The notes below the pieces were generated by a model, which saw nothing but the letters and a program-made list of their open reading frames with translations, was not told where the DNA came from and did not search any database. Below are positions 1-5,447 of a stretch of 7,028 bases of DNA, piece after piece. The stretch covers positions 1-7,028 of the forward strand of contig JASHUR010000044.1 in assembly GCA_030039895.1 (NCBI GenBank), read 5' to 3'. The position numbers and the translations under genes were made by a program. The stretch's first letter is position 1; each line of letters starts with the position of its first letter. This DNA is from Acidobacteriaceae bacterium (lineage in GTDB: Bacteria > Acidobacteriota > Terriglobia > Terriglobales > Acidobacteriaceae).

Positions 1-779
1 AAAACGAGAAGGACCACCCCGAAGTTGCACCGTCTCAGTTTGAGATCAACTACGGCTACGGCGAGGTCGTCGCTGCGGCCGACCAGATTCAGCTCTACAA
101 GCTCATCTGCCGCCAGGTGGCCACAAAGATGGGCATGACTGCAAGCTTCCTGCCCAAACCTGTCGTCGGCGTCAACGGCAGCGGCATGCATACCAACATC
201 TCCATAAGCAAAGGCGGCAAAAACATCTTCTGGGACCCTAAGGGCGAGGAAAAGCTCTCCAGCTTCGCTTGGGAGTTCGTCGATCGCGTCCTGACTCACG
301 GCAACGACATCTGCCTGCTGCTCAACTCCAGCGTCAACGCCTATCGCCGTCTCGATCCGCACTTCGAAGCGCCTAACCAGCTCAATGCTTCAGCGGTCAA
401 CCGTGGCGCCATGGTGCGCGTGCCCATCGGCAACGAGAAGTCGTCGCGCATTGAGGTGCGCTCTGTGGCTCCGGACGCGAACCCCTACCTCGTCATGTAC
501 TCGATCTTCCGCTCGGGCATTGAAGGCCAAACCGCCAAGATCGCCAACCTGCGTCAGGCCGAGCGCTATCTGCCGGACAACATCTACACCGCGCTTGAAA
601 ACTTCCGCAACTCCGCTTGGACCACAAAACTGCTCGGCGAGGATGTAAAGGCGCGCTTTGCCGACCTCAAGCAGGCCTCGGCGGACCGCTGCCCCCGCCT
701 GCTCGGCACCGTTGTCAAGCCTTCGGAAGTCCAGTTCCACCACGAGGTCTACAATCAGTTCCTCTGGAACCAGTTCTAA
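1..779 (+). CDS. glnA: Glutamine synthetase, type I-like, C-terminal part (5' end outside window)
   Basis: The enzyme makes glutamine from glutamate, ammonia and ATP in the cytoplasm, the main entry of ammonia into metabolism. The reading frame is open from base 3, so only the last 258 residues are seen; a GTG at 117 is internal, because homologous sequence continues upstream of it. Visible family marks, numbered from the first full codon: HPEVAPSQFE (residues 5-14, metal-binding glutamates), NGSGMH (58-63, the active-site histidine block), NAYRRL (about 112-117), NRGAMVRVP (133-141) and SSRIEVR (147-153, metal-binding Glu and substrate Arg). After this the chain runs from GIEGQ to the C-terminus without the NLYDLP-type loop that carries the adenylylated tyrosine in enterobacterial GSI, which suggests control by other means. 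It ends NQFLWNQF. A hairpin terminator follows 17 bp after the TAA stop. Family assignment is firm; the subclass is inferred. Confidence 0.95.
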   Translation, partial: NEKDHPEVAPSQFEINYGYGEVVAAADQIQLYKLICRQVATKMGMTASFLPKPVVGVNGSGMHTNISISKGGKNIFWDPKGEEKLSSFAWEFVDRVLTHGNDICLLLNSSVNAYRRLDPHFEAPNQLNASAVNRGAMVRVPIGNEKSSRIEVRSVAPDANPYLVMYSIFRSGIEGQTAKIANLRQAERYLPDNIYTALENFRNSAWTTKLLGEDVKARFADLKQASADRCPRLLGTVVKPSEVQFHHEVYNQFLWNQF

Positions 780-797
780 CTGGCCGCACGACAACAA

Positions 798-832
798 CGC
801 CCCGGATCATCCCATCGATTCGGGGCGTTTTT
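798..832 (+). terminator. Rho-independent terminator of the glutamine synthetase gene
   Basis: CGCCCCG (798-804) pairs with CGGGGCG (821-827). The stem can extend inward by a G-T wobble and three more pairs (GATC with GATT), leaving a loop of about 8 nt, and it is followed by TTTTT (828-832). It starts 17 bp past the stop codon at 779. The minus-strand copy has a poorer T run (TTGTTG), but it may also stop the convergent gene that ends at 886. Confidence 0.85.
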
Positions 833-885
833 ATCTCTTCTGCCCGGCTTCGTCTTCATCGTATCCTGCCGGACGCGGCTTCTAT

Positions 886-1116
886 CTATGCCGGGAGCCC
901 CTCGTCCATCCACGCCTTGAACGTCTTCACACGGTCCTCCGTCCACGGAGCATCAGGCGGCATCGAGCCGTTCGATACAGCGTCGTAAACCGCCTGCGCG
1001 TTGGCTGCTACACGCATCCATGCTGGATCATCCAGCAGCACGCCATCTGCAGCCATGCACTTCACATCGCCCTCGCGGAACATCGGAAGAATGTCCATCG
1101 CAAAACTCAAAGCCAT
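886..1116 (-). CDS. Small cytochrome c-like domain protein lacking the CXXCH heme motif (hypothetical)
   Basis: A 76-residue cytoplasmic-looking protein with no signal peptide or membrane segment. The start is the ATG at 1116, because an AGGAGG lies 7 nt upstream; the frame could be extended 40 codons further upstream (to 1236), but that segment has no ribosome site and looks like noncoding sequence. The N-terminal MDILPMFREGDVKCM and C-terminal NGSMPPD...W..DRVKTFKAWMDEG match the layout of small class I cytochrome c domains: an N-terminal helix, then a 'G-x-MPP' Met loop, then a C-terminal helix with 'W(I/M)-x-x-G'. The position where CXXCH would sit holds only a single Cys (C20), so heme attachment by the usual route is not expected. 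I recall similar heme-less small proteins annotated as hypothetical in other bacteria. Its role is unknown. It lies 129 bp downstream of the secreted protein ending at 1246, on the same strand, and could be co-transcribed with it. Confidence 0.72.
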   Translation of the reverse strand: MALSFAMDILPMFREGDVKCMAADGVLLDDPAWMRVAANAQAVYDAVSNGSMPPDAPWTEDRVKTFKAWMDEGLPA

Positions 1117-1123
1117 TGGGAAA

Positions 1124-1129
1124 CCTCCT
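1124..1129 (-). promoter_or_regulatory. Shine-Dalgarno site fixing the start of the small cytochrome-like gene
   Basis: The minus strand reads AGGAGG, 7 nt before the ATG at 1116. It is a perfect anti-16S match and decides for the 76-residue product over a 116-residue reading from 1236. Confidence 0.8.
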
Positions 1130-1199
1130 CGAAGCCTCAGAAGATACCGTATCCTGCGCGCCTTAATCCGGTCGAACTTTCCTTCTGCCCAGCTCAACG

Positions 1200-1227
1200 G
1201 CTCCAGATCAACTCCCCGACCCGGAGC
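1200..1227 (-). other. Imperfect RNA hairpin between two minus-strand genes
   Basis: In the minus-strand transcript GCTCCGGGTC (1227-1218) can pair with GATCTGGAGC (1209-1200) over 10 positions, two of them G-U, with an 8-nt loop. It begins 18 nt after the stop of the secreted protein gene (1246). No T run follows, so it is not a classical terminator; it may stabilise or process the 3' end, or be chance. Confidence 0.3.
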
Positions 1228-1245
1228 ACTCTCCATGCGCGCTCT

Positions 1246-1935
1246 TTACTGGACGTGCACACCCGCCGGAATCACGGCAACCGACACCTGAAACTGACTC
1301 CAGCTTGTCAGGCGGACGTTCTTTTTCAGTTGGATCAGAGTTCCGGAGCTCGAGTCCTTTATCGAACTGGTCACCGTGAGCCCAGGAACGATTTGCGGCG
1401 TTGGCGTGCCAAACTGCGGACCTCCAGTGTCGTTAGGGCCGCTGACCTTTTGATTGGTATTCGCGTTCATGATAACTGAGTTCGGAGTTCCCGGTATCGT
1501 ATCGAACAGCAGGTCGGACTGATGTCCACTGCTTCCGCCATACGACGACTCCAGCCTCACAACACGAACGATAGTCACCTTCACGGGAACCTCCGCGCCA
1601 CCGTTGAGGTGGAGCTTGTCGATGGTCAACACCATGATCGAGTCACCGTGATGCTCAGAGGGTGTCGCAGAATCCACATGGCCCTCGAGGATCGAACCAA
1701 GCGGAATCACCTGTCCGGTATTCAAGGTTGCCGGAGTCACCGTCTTCAGCGTGAACTTTTCACCCGGCTTCGCATCCTTGGAGTCAATCGTCTTCTGCAT
1801 ATCCGCGAGAAGAGCAGCCATCTGGATCGGGCCGGTATTTCCATCCTGACCATAGGCTGGTCGCGCCAAAGGAAGCAGCGTGGTCACAAGAACCGTCATG
1901 AGCGCCGCTGACAATATCTTGTTGCGTTGAATCAA
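1246..1935 (-). CDS. Secreted protein of an acidobacterial hypothetical family, paralog A
   Basis: No function is known to me. The most likely start is the TTG at 1935, giving 229 residues: it has AGAAAGG 9 nt upstream, as in its neighbour paralog, and yields a proper Sec signal (basic QRNK, hydrophobic core, cleavage near PAYG|QDG at 29/30). The first in-frame ATG (1899) has no ribosome site and would remove the basic residues. Residues 51-125 form a conserved beta-rich block: DSKDAKPGEKF, then IPLGSILEGHVDSAT, SEHHG, VLTIDKLHL and EVPVK. A variable Ser/Gly/Asn/Pro-rich stretch follows (about 130-183), then a conserved tail (184-229) PGLTVTSS...SGTLIQ...QFQVSVAVIPAG. The block resembles acidobacterial exported proteins whose 'PkGS.l.G.V' core suggests a small beta-barrel. 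By hand alignment, 48 of 75 block residues are identical to paralog B at 2145-2798. The product is probably periplasmic or exported. Confidence 0.82.
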   Translation of the reverse strand: MIQRNKILSAALMTVLVTTLLPLARPAYGQDGNTGPIQMAALLADMQKTIDSKDAKPGEKFTLKTVTPATLNTGQVIPLGSILEGHVDSATPSEHHGDSIMVLTIDKLHLNGGAEVPVKVTIVRVVRLESSYGGSSGHQSDLLFDTIPGTPNSVIMNANTNQKVSGPNDTGGPQFGTPTPQIVPGLTVTSSIKDSSSGTLIQLKKNVRLTSWSQFQVSVAVIPAGVHVQ

Positions 1936-1944
1936 TCCCCGAAT

Positions 1945-1951
1945 CCTTTCT
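1945..1951 (-). promoter_or_regulatory. Ribosome binding site supporting a TTG start
   Basis: The minus strand reads AGAAAGG, 9 nt before the TTG at 1935. The sister gene has the identical AGAAAGG 8 nt before its ATG, so the matched upstream sequence supports TTG as the true start. Confidence 0.6.
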
Positions 1952-2085
1952 CGACCGGGCAATTCAAGCGTATTGGGGCCGTTCACCTTTCGATTCGCAA
2001 CTCTAAAGATACATCGAACAGGCCCGCGTGCGTAGATTTCCGGCTCCGTCACAAGTCCTGCTACCCGCATTTACTGGCGAACACA

Positions 2086-2126
2086 AGCAAAAAGCCCCGG
2101 ATCATCTTCGCGAGGTCCGGGGCTTT
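2086..2126 (-). terminator. Rho-independent terminator downstream of paralog B
   Basis: AAAGCCCCGGA (2091-2101) and TCCGGGGCTTT (2116-2126) form a perfect 11-bp stem with a 14-nt loop. In the minus direction the stem is followed by a T-rich run (TTTTTGCTT). It lies 18 nt past the stop of the gene ending at 2145, so the two paralogs are probably separate transcription units. The plus direction also has a short T tract (CTTTCTGTTTT). Confidence 0.85.
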
Positions 2127-2144
2127 CTGTTTTGCTCCTTGTTC

Positions 2145-2798
2145 CTATTTCGTATTCAAGCCCTTCGGTATTACCGCCACAGCGACCTGTAGCTGGTTCT
2201 CGCTCGATAAGCTTACGTTGTCCCGTTCCTGCGTCAGTGTCCCCGAGTTCTGCTCGTTTTGAGAGTTGGACACCGTAAGCCCCGGTACCGGATGCGGCCC
2301 CGACGACGAGCCCTGGCTCCCGAGCGAGCTATTCATCATCGAGGAATCAGTTTTGCTGTTCTCAAAAGGCCCGGTGTTTTGCCCGCCGCCATTCCCAAGC
2401 GCAGTTTCAAACGATGACACCTGCATAATGACCGCTTTTACGGGAATCTCGTTACCGTTCGTCAGCTTGAGCTTGTCGATCGTCAAGACCAGCGTTGCAT
2501 TGCCGTGATGCTCGGATTTGGTTGCCGAGTCAACTTGTCCCTCAAGTACCGAACCCGCAGGCACCGCTGTCCCATCGTTCAGCGTTGTGCTCGTAACCAC
2601 CTTGGCTGTGAACTTGTCTCCCGGCTTCGCTTTCTTCGAGTCGACTCCTTTTTCAACATTGGCCACCACAACGGTCATTTGGACATTCACTGGCACTCTT
2701 ATCTGCTCCTGACCATAGCTCGGCTGCGCAAAAGCAAGCATGCCGGTCGCAAGCGCGGCGAAAAGTGCTCCGGACCAGGCCCATTGTTTCGTCATCAT
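2145..2798 (-). CDS. Secreted protein of an acidobacterial hypothetical family, paralog B
   Basis: Tandem paralog of the gene at 1246-1935; function unknown. The ATG at 2798 (217 residues) is chosen because AGAAAGG sits 8 nt upstream; a TTG two codons earlier (2804) would be only 2 nt from it. The N-terminus MMTKQWAW plus a hydrophobic core is a Sec signal, with cleavage at AFA|QPS or PSYG|QEQ. The conserved block (residues 53-127) holds DSKKAKPGDKF, VPAGSVLEGQVDSAT, SEHHG, VLTIDKLKL and EIPVK. Then comes a Gly/Ser/Asn-rich linker (about 134-170, with GNGGGQN and SQGSSSG), then the shared tail PGLTVSNS...SGTLTQE...QLQVAVAVIPKG (172-217). No cysteine, transmembrane or enzymatic motif is visible. 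The linker has diverged between the paralogs while block and tail are kept, consistent with two structured parts joined by a flexible segment. It is followed by a strong terminator. Confidence 0.88.
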   Translation of the reverse strand: MMTKQWAWSGALFAALATGMLAFAQPSYGQEQIRVPVNVQMTVVVANVEKGVDSKKAKPGDKFTAKVVTSTTLNDGTAVPAGSVLEGQVDSATKSEHHGNATLVLTIDKLKLTNGNEIPVKAVIMQVSSFETALGNGGGQNTGPFENSKTDSSMMNSSLGSQGSSSGPHPVPGLTVSNSQNEQNSGTLTQERDNVSLSSENQLQVAVAVIPKGLNTK

Positions 2799-2806
2799 CT
2801 TCAATT

Positions 2807-2813
2807 CCTTTCT
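2807..2813 (-). promoter_or_regulatory. Ribosome binding site of paralog B
   Basis: The minus strand reads AGAAAGG, 8 nt before the ATG at 2798. The spacing favours this ATG over the TTG at 2804 and the adjacent ATG at 2795. Confidence 0.65.
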
Positions 2814-2984
2814 CTGGCTGTAAATTCGAATGGTCAGCGAACCGGCCGATTTGCTGCTCGCTCGGCTCCCGCACTCTAGAATACCCCTTTAGAGGTGTGA
2901 CGTATCCTAACGCGCTTTGTGCGCCGGCTCTGCCATGTTCCCGCTGCGGTTGAACTTCACTCACACCTTCTTTGGGTCAAATGC

Positions 2985-3010
2985 AAAACGCGCAGCCCTC
3001 AGGCTGCGCG
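2985..3010 (-). terminator. Rho-independent terminator of the ferredoxin gene
   Basis: CGCGCAGCC (2989-2997) and GGCTGCGCG (3002-3010) form a perfect 9-bp GC-rich stem around a 4-nt loop. In the minus direction TTTT then GCATTT follows. It begins 18 nt after the ferredoxin stop codon and separates that gene from the paralog pair. Confidence 0.82.
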
Positions 3011-3028
3011 TCGTATCCTCACAATTCT

Positions 3029-3289
3029 CTACCGCCCATAAAACGCAGAATTCTTCGTTGCGAAGGCCGCCCACTTTTCGGGTAGATCGTCCGCAGCGTA
3101 AATCGCAGATACCGGGCAGACTGGCACGCACGCCCCGCAATCAATGCACTCTACCGGATCAATGAAAAGCTGTTCCGAATCGCCAAATTTAGCCTCATCT
3201 TTCTTCGGGTGAATGCAGTCCACCGGACACGCATCCACGCAGGCCGTATCCTTGGTGCCAATGCAGGGTTCAGCGATCACATATGCCAT
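3029..3289 (-). CDS. fdxA: Seven-iron ferredoxin ([3Fe-4S]/[4Fe-4S])
   Basis: A small soluble electron carrier of 86 residues, the usual size for Azotobacter FdI/Thermus-type ferredoxins. The first motif is C9-x7-C17-x3-C21-P, with the longer x7 gap typical of a [3Fe-4S] site, plus a further C25. The second motif is C48-x2-C51-x2-C54-x3-C58-P. By analogy with FdI, C9, C17 and C58 hold the 3Fe cluster and C21, C48, C51 and C54 the 4Fe cluster; C25 would be the unligated Cys. The start MAYVIAEPC is standard, with AAGAGG 9 nt upstream of the ATG. The C-terminal DDLPEKWAAFATKN segment is also usual for the family. The gene stands alone, with its own likely promoter and terminator, so its redox partners cannot be read from context. 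Confidence 0.95.
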   Translation of the reverse strand: MAYVIAEPCIGTKDTACVDACPVDCIHPKKDEAKFGDSEQLFIDPVECIDCGACVPVCPVSAIYAADDLPEKWAAFATKNSAFYGR

Positions 3290-3331
3290 AGCTCAGATCC
3301 TCTTTGAATTTGTGTGGTCTTAAACACGATA

Positions 3332-3358
3332 ATTGTACCGCGATCAGGCTCCGCGCAA
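3332..3358 (-). promoter_or_regulatory. Likely promoter of the ferredoxin gene
   Basis: On the minus strand TACAAT (3337-3332) matches the sigma70 -10 box at 5 of 6 positions. TTGCGC (3358-3353) is a possible -35, but the spacer is a short 15 nt, so only the -10 is persuasive. It implies a leader of roughly 35 nt before the ATG at 3289. Confidence 0.4.
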
Positions 3359-3410
3359 TCGTAACTCAGATCACTCGACTTAAACGCCGCTCATAACCTC
3401 TGCCGGGGAC

Positions 3411-3439
3411 TGGACAGAATCGCAATGAAACCGTTTACT
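3411..3439 (+). promoter_or_regulatory. Likely sigma70-type promoter of the arabinofuranosidase gene
   Basis: TGGACA (3411-3416; 5 of 6 to TTGACA) and TTTACT (3434-3439; 4 of 6 to TATAAT) are separated by exactly 17 nt. The predicted start of transcription is about 20 nt before the ATG at 3466, leaving room for the GAGG ribosome site at 3457-3460. Confidence 0.45.
3425..3439 (+). promoter_or_regulatory. LacI/CcpA-family operator-like site over the -10 box
   Basis: The sequence ATGAAACCGTTTACT fits every position of the catabolite-responsive-element consensus WTGNAANCGNWNNCW, and its core AAAC-C-GTTT is an inverted repeat. The site covers the whole predicted -10 box, the classical place for repression. 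LacI-family regulators commonly control sugar-use genes, so an arabinose- or glycan-responsive LacI-type repressor is a fair inference. The regulator is not in this window. Confidence 0.4.
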
Positions 3440-3465
3440 TAACGTGAAAACAATTCGAGGTCTGT

Positions 3466-5388
3466 ATGCGCTTCTCTCTTGCAAAACCATCCTTCGCTCT
3501 CCTGGCAGCAAGCCTTGTCCTTCCTTTCGCAGCCGCGCAAACAACCCCTTCAATTACTCTCACAATCCACGCCGATCAAATCAAGGCCCACGCCAGCCCC
3601 CTGCTCCACGGCCTAATGACTGAGGAGATCAACCACTCCTACGACGGCGGCCTCTATGCCGAGCTCATCAGCAACAGCGCCATGCACCCCAACGATTCTT
3701 GGGGAGCCGCAATTCCCGACTGGCTTCCCGTCGAACTTGGCGACTCAATCGCATCCTTTACATCGGACAAGACTACTGGCCCCAGCGCCGCGCTTCCCTT
3801 CAGTCTCAAGCTCACCGTCACGCGCGCCTCTGCCTCCGCGCCCGCAGGCATAACAAACGGCGGATATTGGGGAATTCCGGTCAGCCCCTCCACCACCTAC
3901 CGCGGTTCCTTCTACGCCAAATCCAGCGATTCCAGCGGCCCAATTCACATCGCGCTCGTCAACAACAACACTGGTTTTGAGGCCGCCCACGCCGACGTCC
4001 CTGCGCTGACCGGCGCCTGGAAGCAGTACCATTTCACGCTGGTTTCGGCAGCCGAGACCACTTCCTCGCATTACCGCCTCGAAATCACCACTTCCCGCCC
4101 CGGAACTCTCTGGTTCTCGCTCATCACTCTCTTTCCTCCCACCTACGACGACCGCCCCAACGGCAATCGCATTGATCTCATGAAAATGCTCGCCGCCATG
4201 CACCCCACTTTCCTGCGCTTTCCCGGCGGCAACTACCTCGAAGGCAACACCATCGATCAGCGGTTCCAGTGGAAGAAGACCATCGGTCCGCTCGTCGACC
4301 GTCCCACTCATCTCAGCCCCTGGGGATACCGCTCCTCAGACGGCCTCGGCCTGCTTGAATTCCTTGAGTGGTGTGAAGACCTGCACATGCAGCCCGTCCT
4401 CGCCGTCTACGCTGGATACTCACTCCGCGGACAGCACGTCGCGCCCGGGCCTGATCTTGTCCCTTATGTCAACAGCGCGCTCGATGAGATCCAGTACGTC
4501 ACCGGAAGCACCTCCACCAAATGGGGGGCCGAGCGTGCCCGTGACGGCCATCCCGCGCCCTTCGCCCTCAAATACGTCGAAATCGGCAATGAAGATTGGT
4601 TCGACAAATCCGGCAGCTACAACGATCGCTTTGCGCAGTTCTATAAGGCCATCAAGGCGATGTACCCGCAGCTCCAGCTCATCGCAACAACCCCCGTCAC
4701 CAGCGTCAAGCCTGACGTCATCGACGAGCACTACTACCTGAGCGCGCAGCAGTTCTTCGCCGATGCCCATAAATACGACGATGCCGACCGCAACGGCCCC
4801 AAAATCTTCGTCGGCGAATGGGCCACGATGGAAGGCACTCCCACGCCGGACTTTGAAGCTGCGCTCAGTGACGCCGCATGGATGACCGGCATGGAGCGCA
4901 ACAGTGACATCGTCATTATGGCCAGCTACGCGCCGCTTTTCGTAAACGTCAATCCGCTGGCCATGCAGTGGGTACCAGACCTCATCGGATACAACGCGCT
5001 CACCTGCTACGGCTCGCCCGGTTACTACGCGCAGGCCATGTTCGGCGCCTGGCACGGCGACCAGATCCCGCAAACCGAACAAACAGGCGTCGATCCCAGG
5101 TTCTTCTACTCCGTCACCCGCGACTCAACGTCTGGCGAACTCTACATCAAGCTGGTAAATGCAAACTCCACTCCGCAGCCGCTTCAGATCGCAATCGACG
5201 GAGCAAAAACCATCAATCCAATCGCTCCCGTCGTCACCCTCAGCGCACGGACGCCCGCTGCAACCAACTCCATCAATCACCCGCGCAATATCATCCCAGT
5301 GGATTCTCGATTTGAGCGGGCATCGGCCAAATTCAACTACACCCTCCCCGCATATTCGATCCAGGTAATGCGCATTAAAACAAAATAG
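3466..5388 (+). CDS. Secreted alpha-L-arabinofuranosidase, GH51 family
   Basis: Predicted to release terminal arabinofuranose from arabinan, arabinoxylan or similar plant polymers, outside the cytoplasm, by a retaining mechanism. It has 640 residues, the size of the longer plant/bacterial GH51 enzymes. The first 24 residues are a Sec signal (MRFSLAKPSF, hydrophobic core, FAAA|QTT). HGLMTEEINHSYDGGLYAELISN (split about residues 48-70) is the characteristic GH51 N-terminal block. Residues about 88-222 look like a carbohydrate-binding beta-sandwich insert (GGYWGIPVSP, YRGSFYAK, WKQYHFTL). The (beta/alpha)8 barrel follows: FLRFPGGNYLEG at 249-260, the acid/base E376 in VEIGNED and the nucleophile E451 in VGEWAT. 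The C-terminal beta domain ends LPAYSIQVMRIK. All catalytic residues are present. GAGG lies 5 nt before the ATG. It is a single-gene unit, divergent from the ferredoxin gene. Confidence 0.93.
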   Translation: MRFSLAKPSFALLAASLVLPFAAAQTTPSITLTIHADQIKAHASPLLHGLMTEEINHSYDGGLYAELISNSAMHPNDSWGAAIPDWLPVELGDSIASFTSDKTTGPSAALPFSLKLTVTRASASAPAGITNGGYWGIPVSPSTTYRGSFYAKSSDSSGPIHIALVNNNTGFEAAHADVPALTGAWKQYHFTLVSAAETTSSHYRLEITTSRPGTLWFSLITLFPPTYDDRPNGNRIDLMKMLAAMHPTFLRFPGGNYLEGNTIDQRFQWKKTIGPLVDRPTHLSPWGYRSSDGLGLLEFLEWCEDLHMQPVLAVYAGYSLRGQHVAPGPDLVPYVNSALDEIQYVTGSTSTKWGAERARDGHPAPFALKYVEIGNEDWFDKSGSYNDRFAQFYKAIKAMYPQLQLIATTPVTSVKPDVIDEHYYLSAQQFFADAHKYDDADRNGPKIFVGEWATMEGTPTPDFEAALSDAAWMTGMERNSDIVIMASYAPLFVNVNPLAMQWVPDLIGYNALTCYGSPGYYAQAMFGAWHGDQIPQTEQTGVDPRFFYSVTRDSTSGELYIKLVNANSTPQPLQIAIDGAKTINPIAPVVTLSARTPAATNSINHPRNIIPVDSRFERASAKFNYTLPAYSIQVMRIKTK

Positions 5389-5398
5389 CGCCAGACAG

Positions 5399-5430
5399 AA
5401 AGAGCGCAGGCACTCCCTGCGCTCTTTTTT
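5399..5430 (+). terminator. Rho-independent terminator of the arabinofuranosidase gene
   Basis: AAAGAGCGCAGG (5399-5410) pairs with CCTGCGCTCTTT (5416-5427) around a 5-nt loop, with a run of six T (5425-5430). It starts 10 nt after the TAG stop. The minus strand has a shorter T run (TTTCTGT), so it may also serve the convergent gene ending at 5448. Confidence 0.9.
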
Positions 5431-5447
5431 CATTCCTTGGTTTTCCT

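Noticed and set aside
390..797. A 135-codon open frame on the minus strand inside glutamine synthetase
   Set aside because: It is antisense to strongly conserved glutamine synthetase sequence and runs into the terminator region; no motif or ribosome site.
658..1479. A 273-codon open frame on the plus strand
   Set aside because: It overlaps the end of glutamine synthetase, its terminator and two supported minus-strand genes; its translation is Arg/Ser/His-rich with no family motif, as expected of a GC-rich shadow frame.
1936..2085. Promoter for paralog A
   Set aside because: Candidates such as TTGCGA with CAATAC have a 19-nt spacer and weak -10; a promoter is expected after the terminator at 2086-2126, but none can be supported.
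2836..2862. Seven-pair stem (AGCGAAC with GCTCGCT) in the leader of paralog B
   Set aside because: It is short, contains a mismatch or wobble, and has a 13-nt loop; not above what is expected by chance in GC-rich DNA.
2653..2964. A 103-codon minus-strand frame covering the upstream region of paralog B
   Set aside because: It overlaps the signal peptide of paralog B in another frame and has no ribosome site or homology that I recognise; the stretch 2814-2984 seems to be an ordinary noncoding leader region.
2814..2984. Promoter for paralog B
   Set aside because: I looked for -35/-10 pairs on the minus strand (for example TATTCT at 2883-2878, TTGACC near 2978); none has an acceptable partner at 16-18 nt, so none is reported.
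3745..4311. A 188-codon Gly/Val/Glu-rich frame on the minus strand
   Set aside because: Also a shadow of the arabinofuranosidase gene; low-complexity composition and no recognisable domain.
4420..5082. A 220-codon open frame antisense to the arabinofuranosidase gene
   Set aside because: It lies wholly opposite the catalytic domain of a well-recognised enzyme; the open frame is a by-product of high GC third positions.
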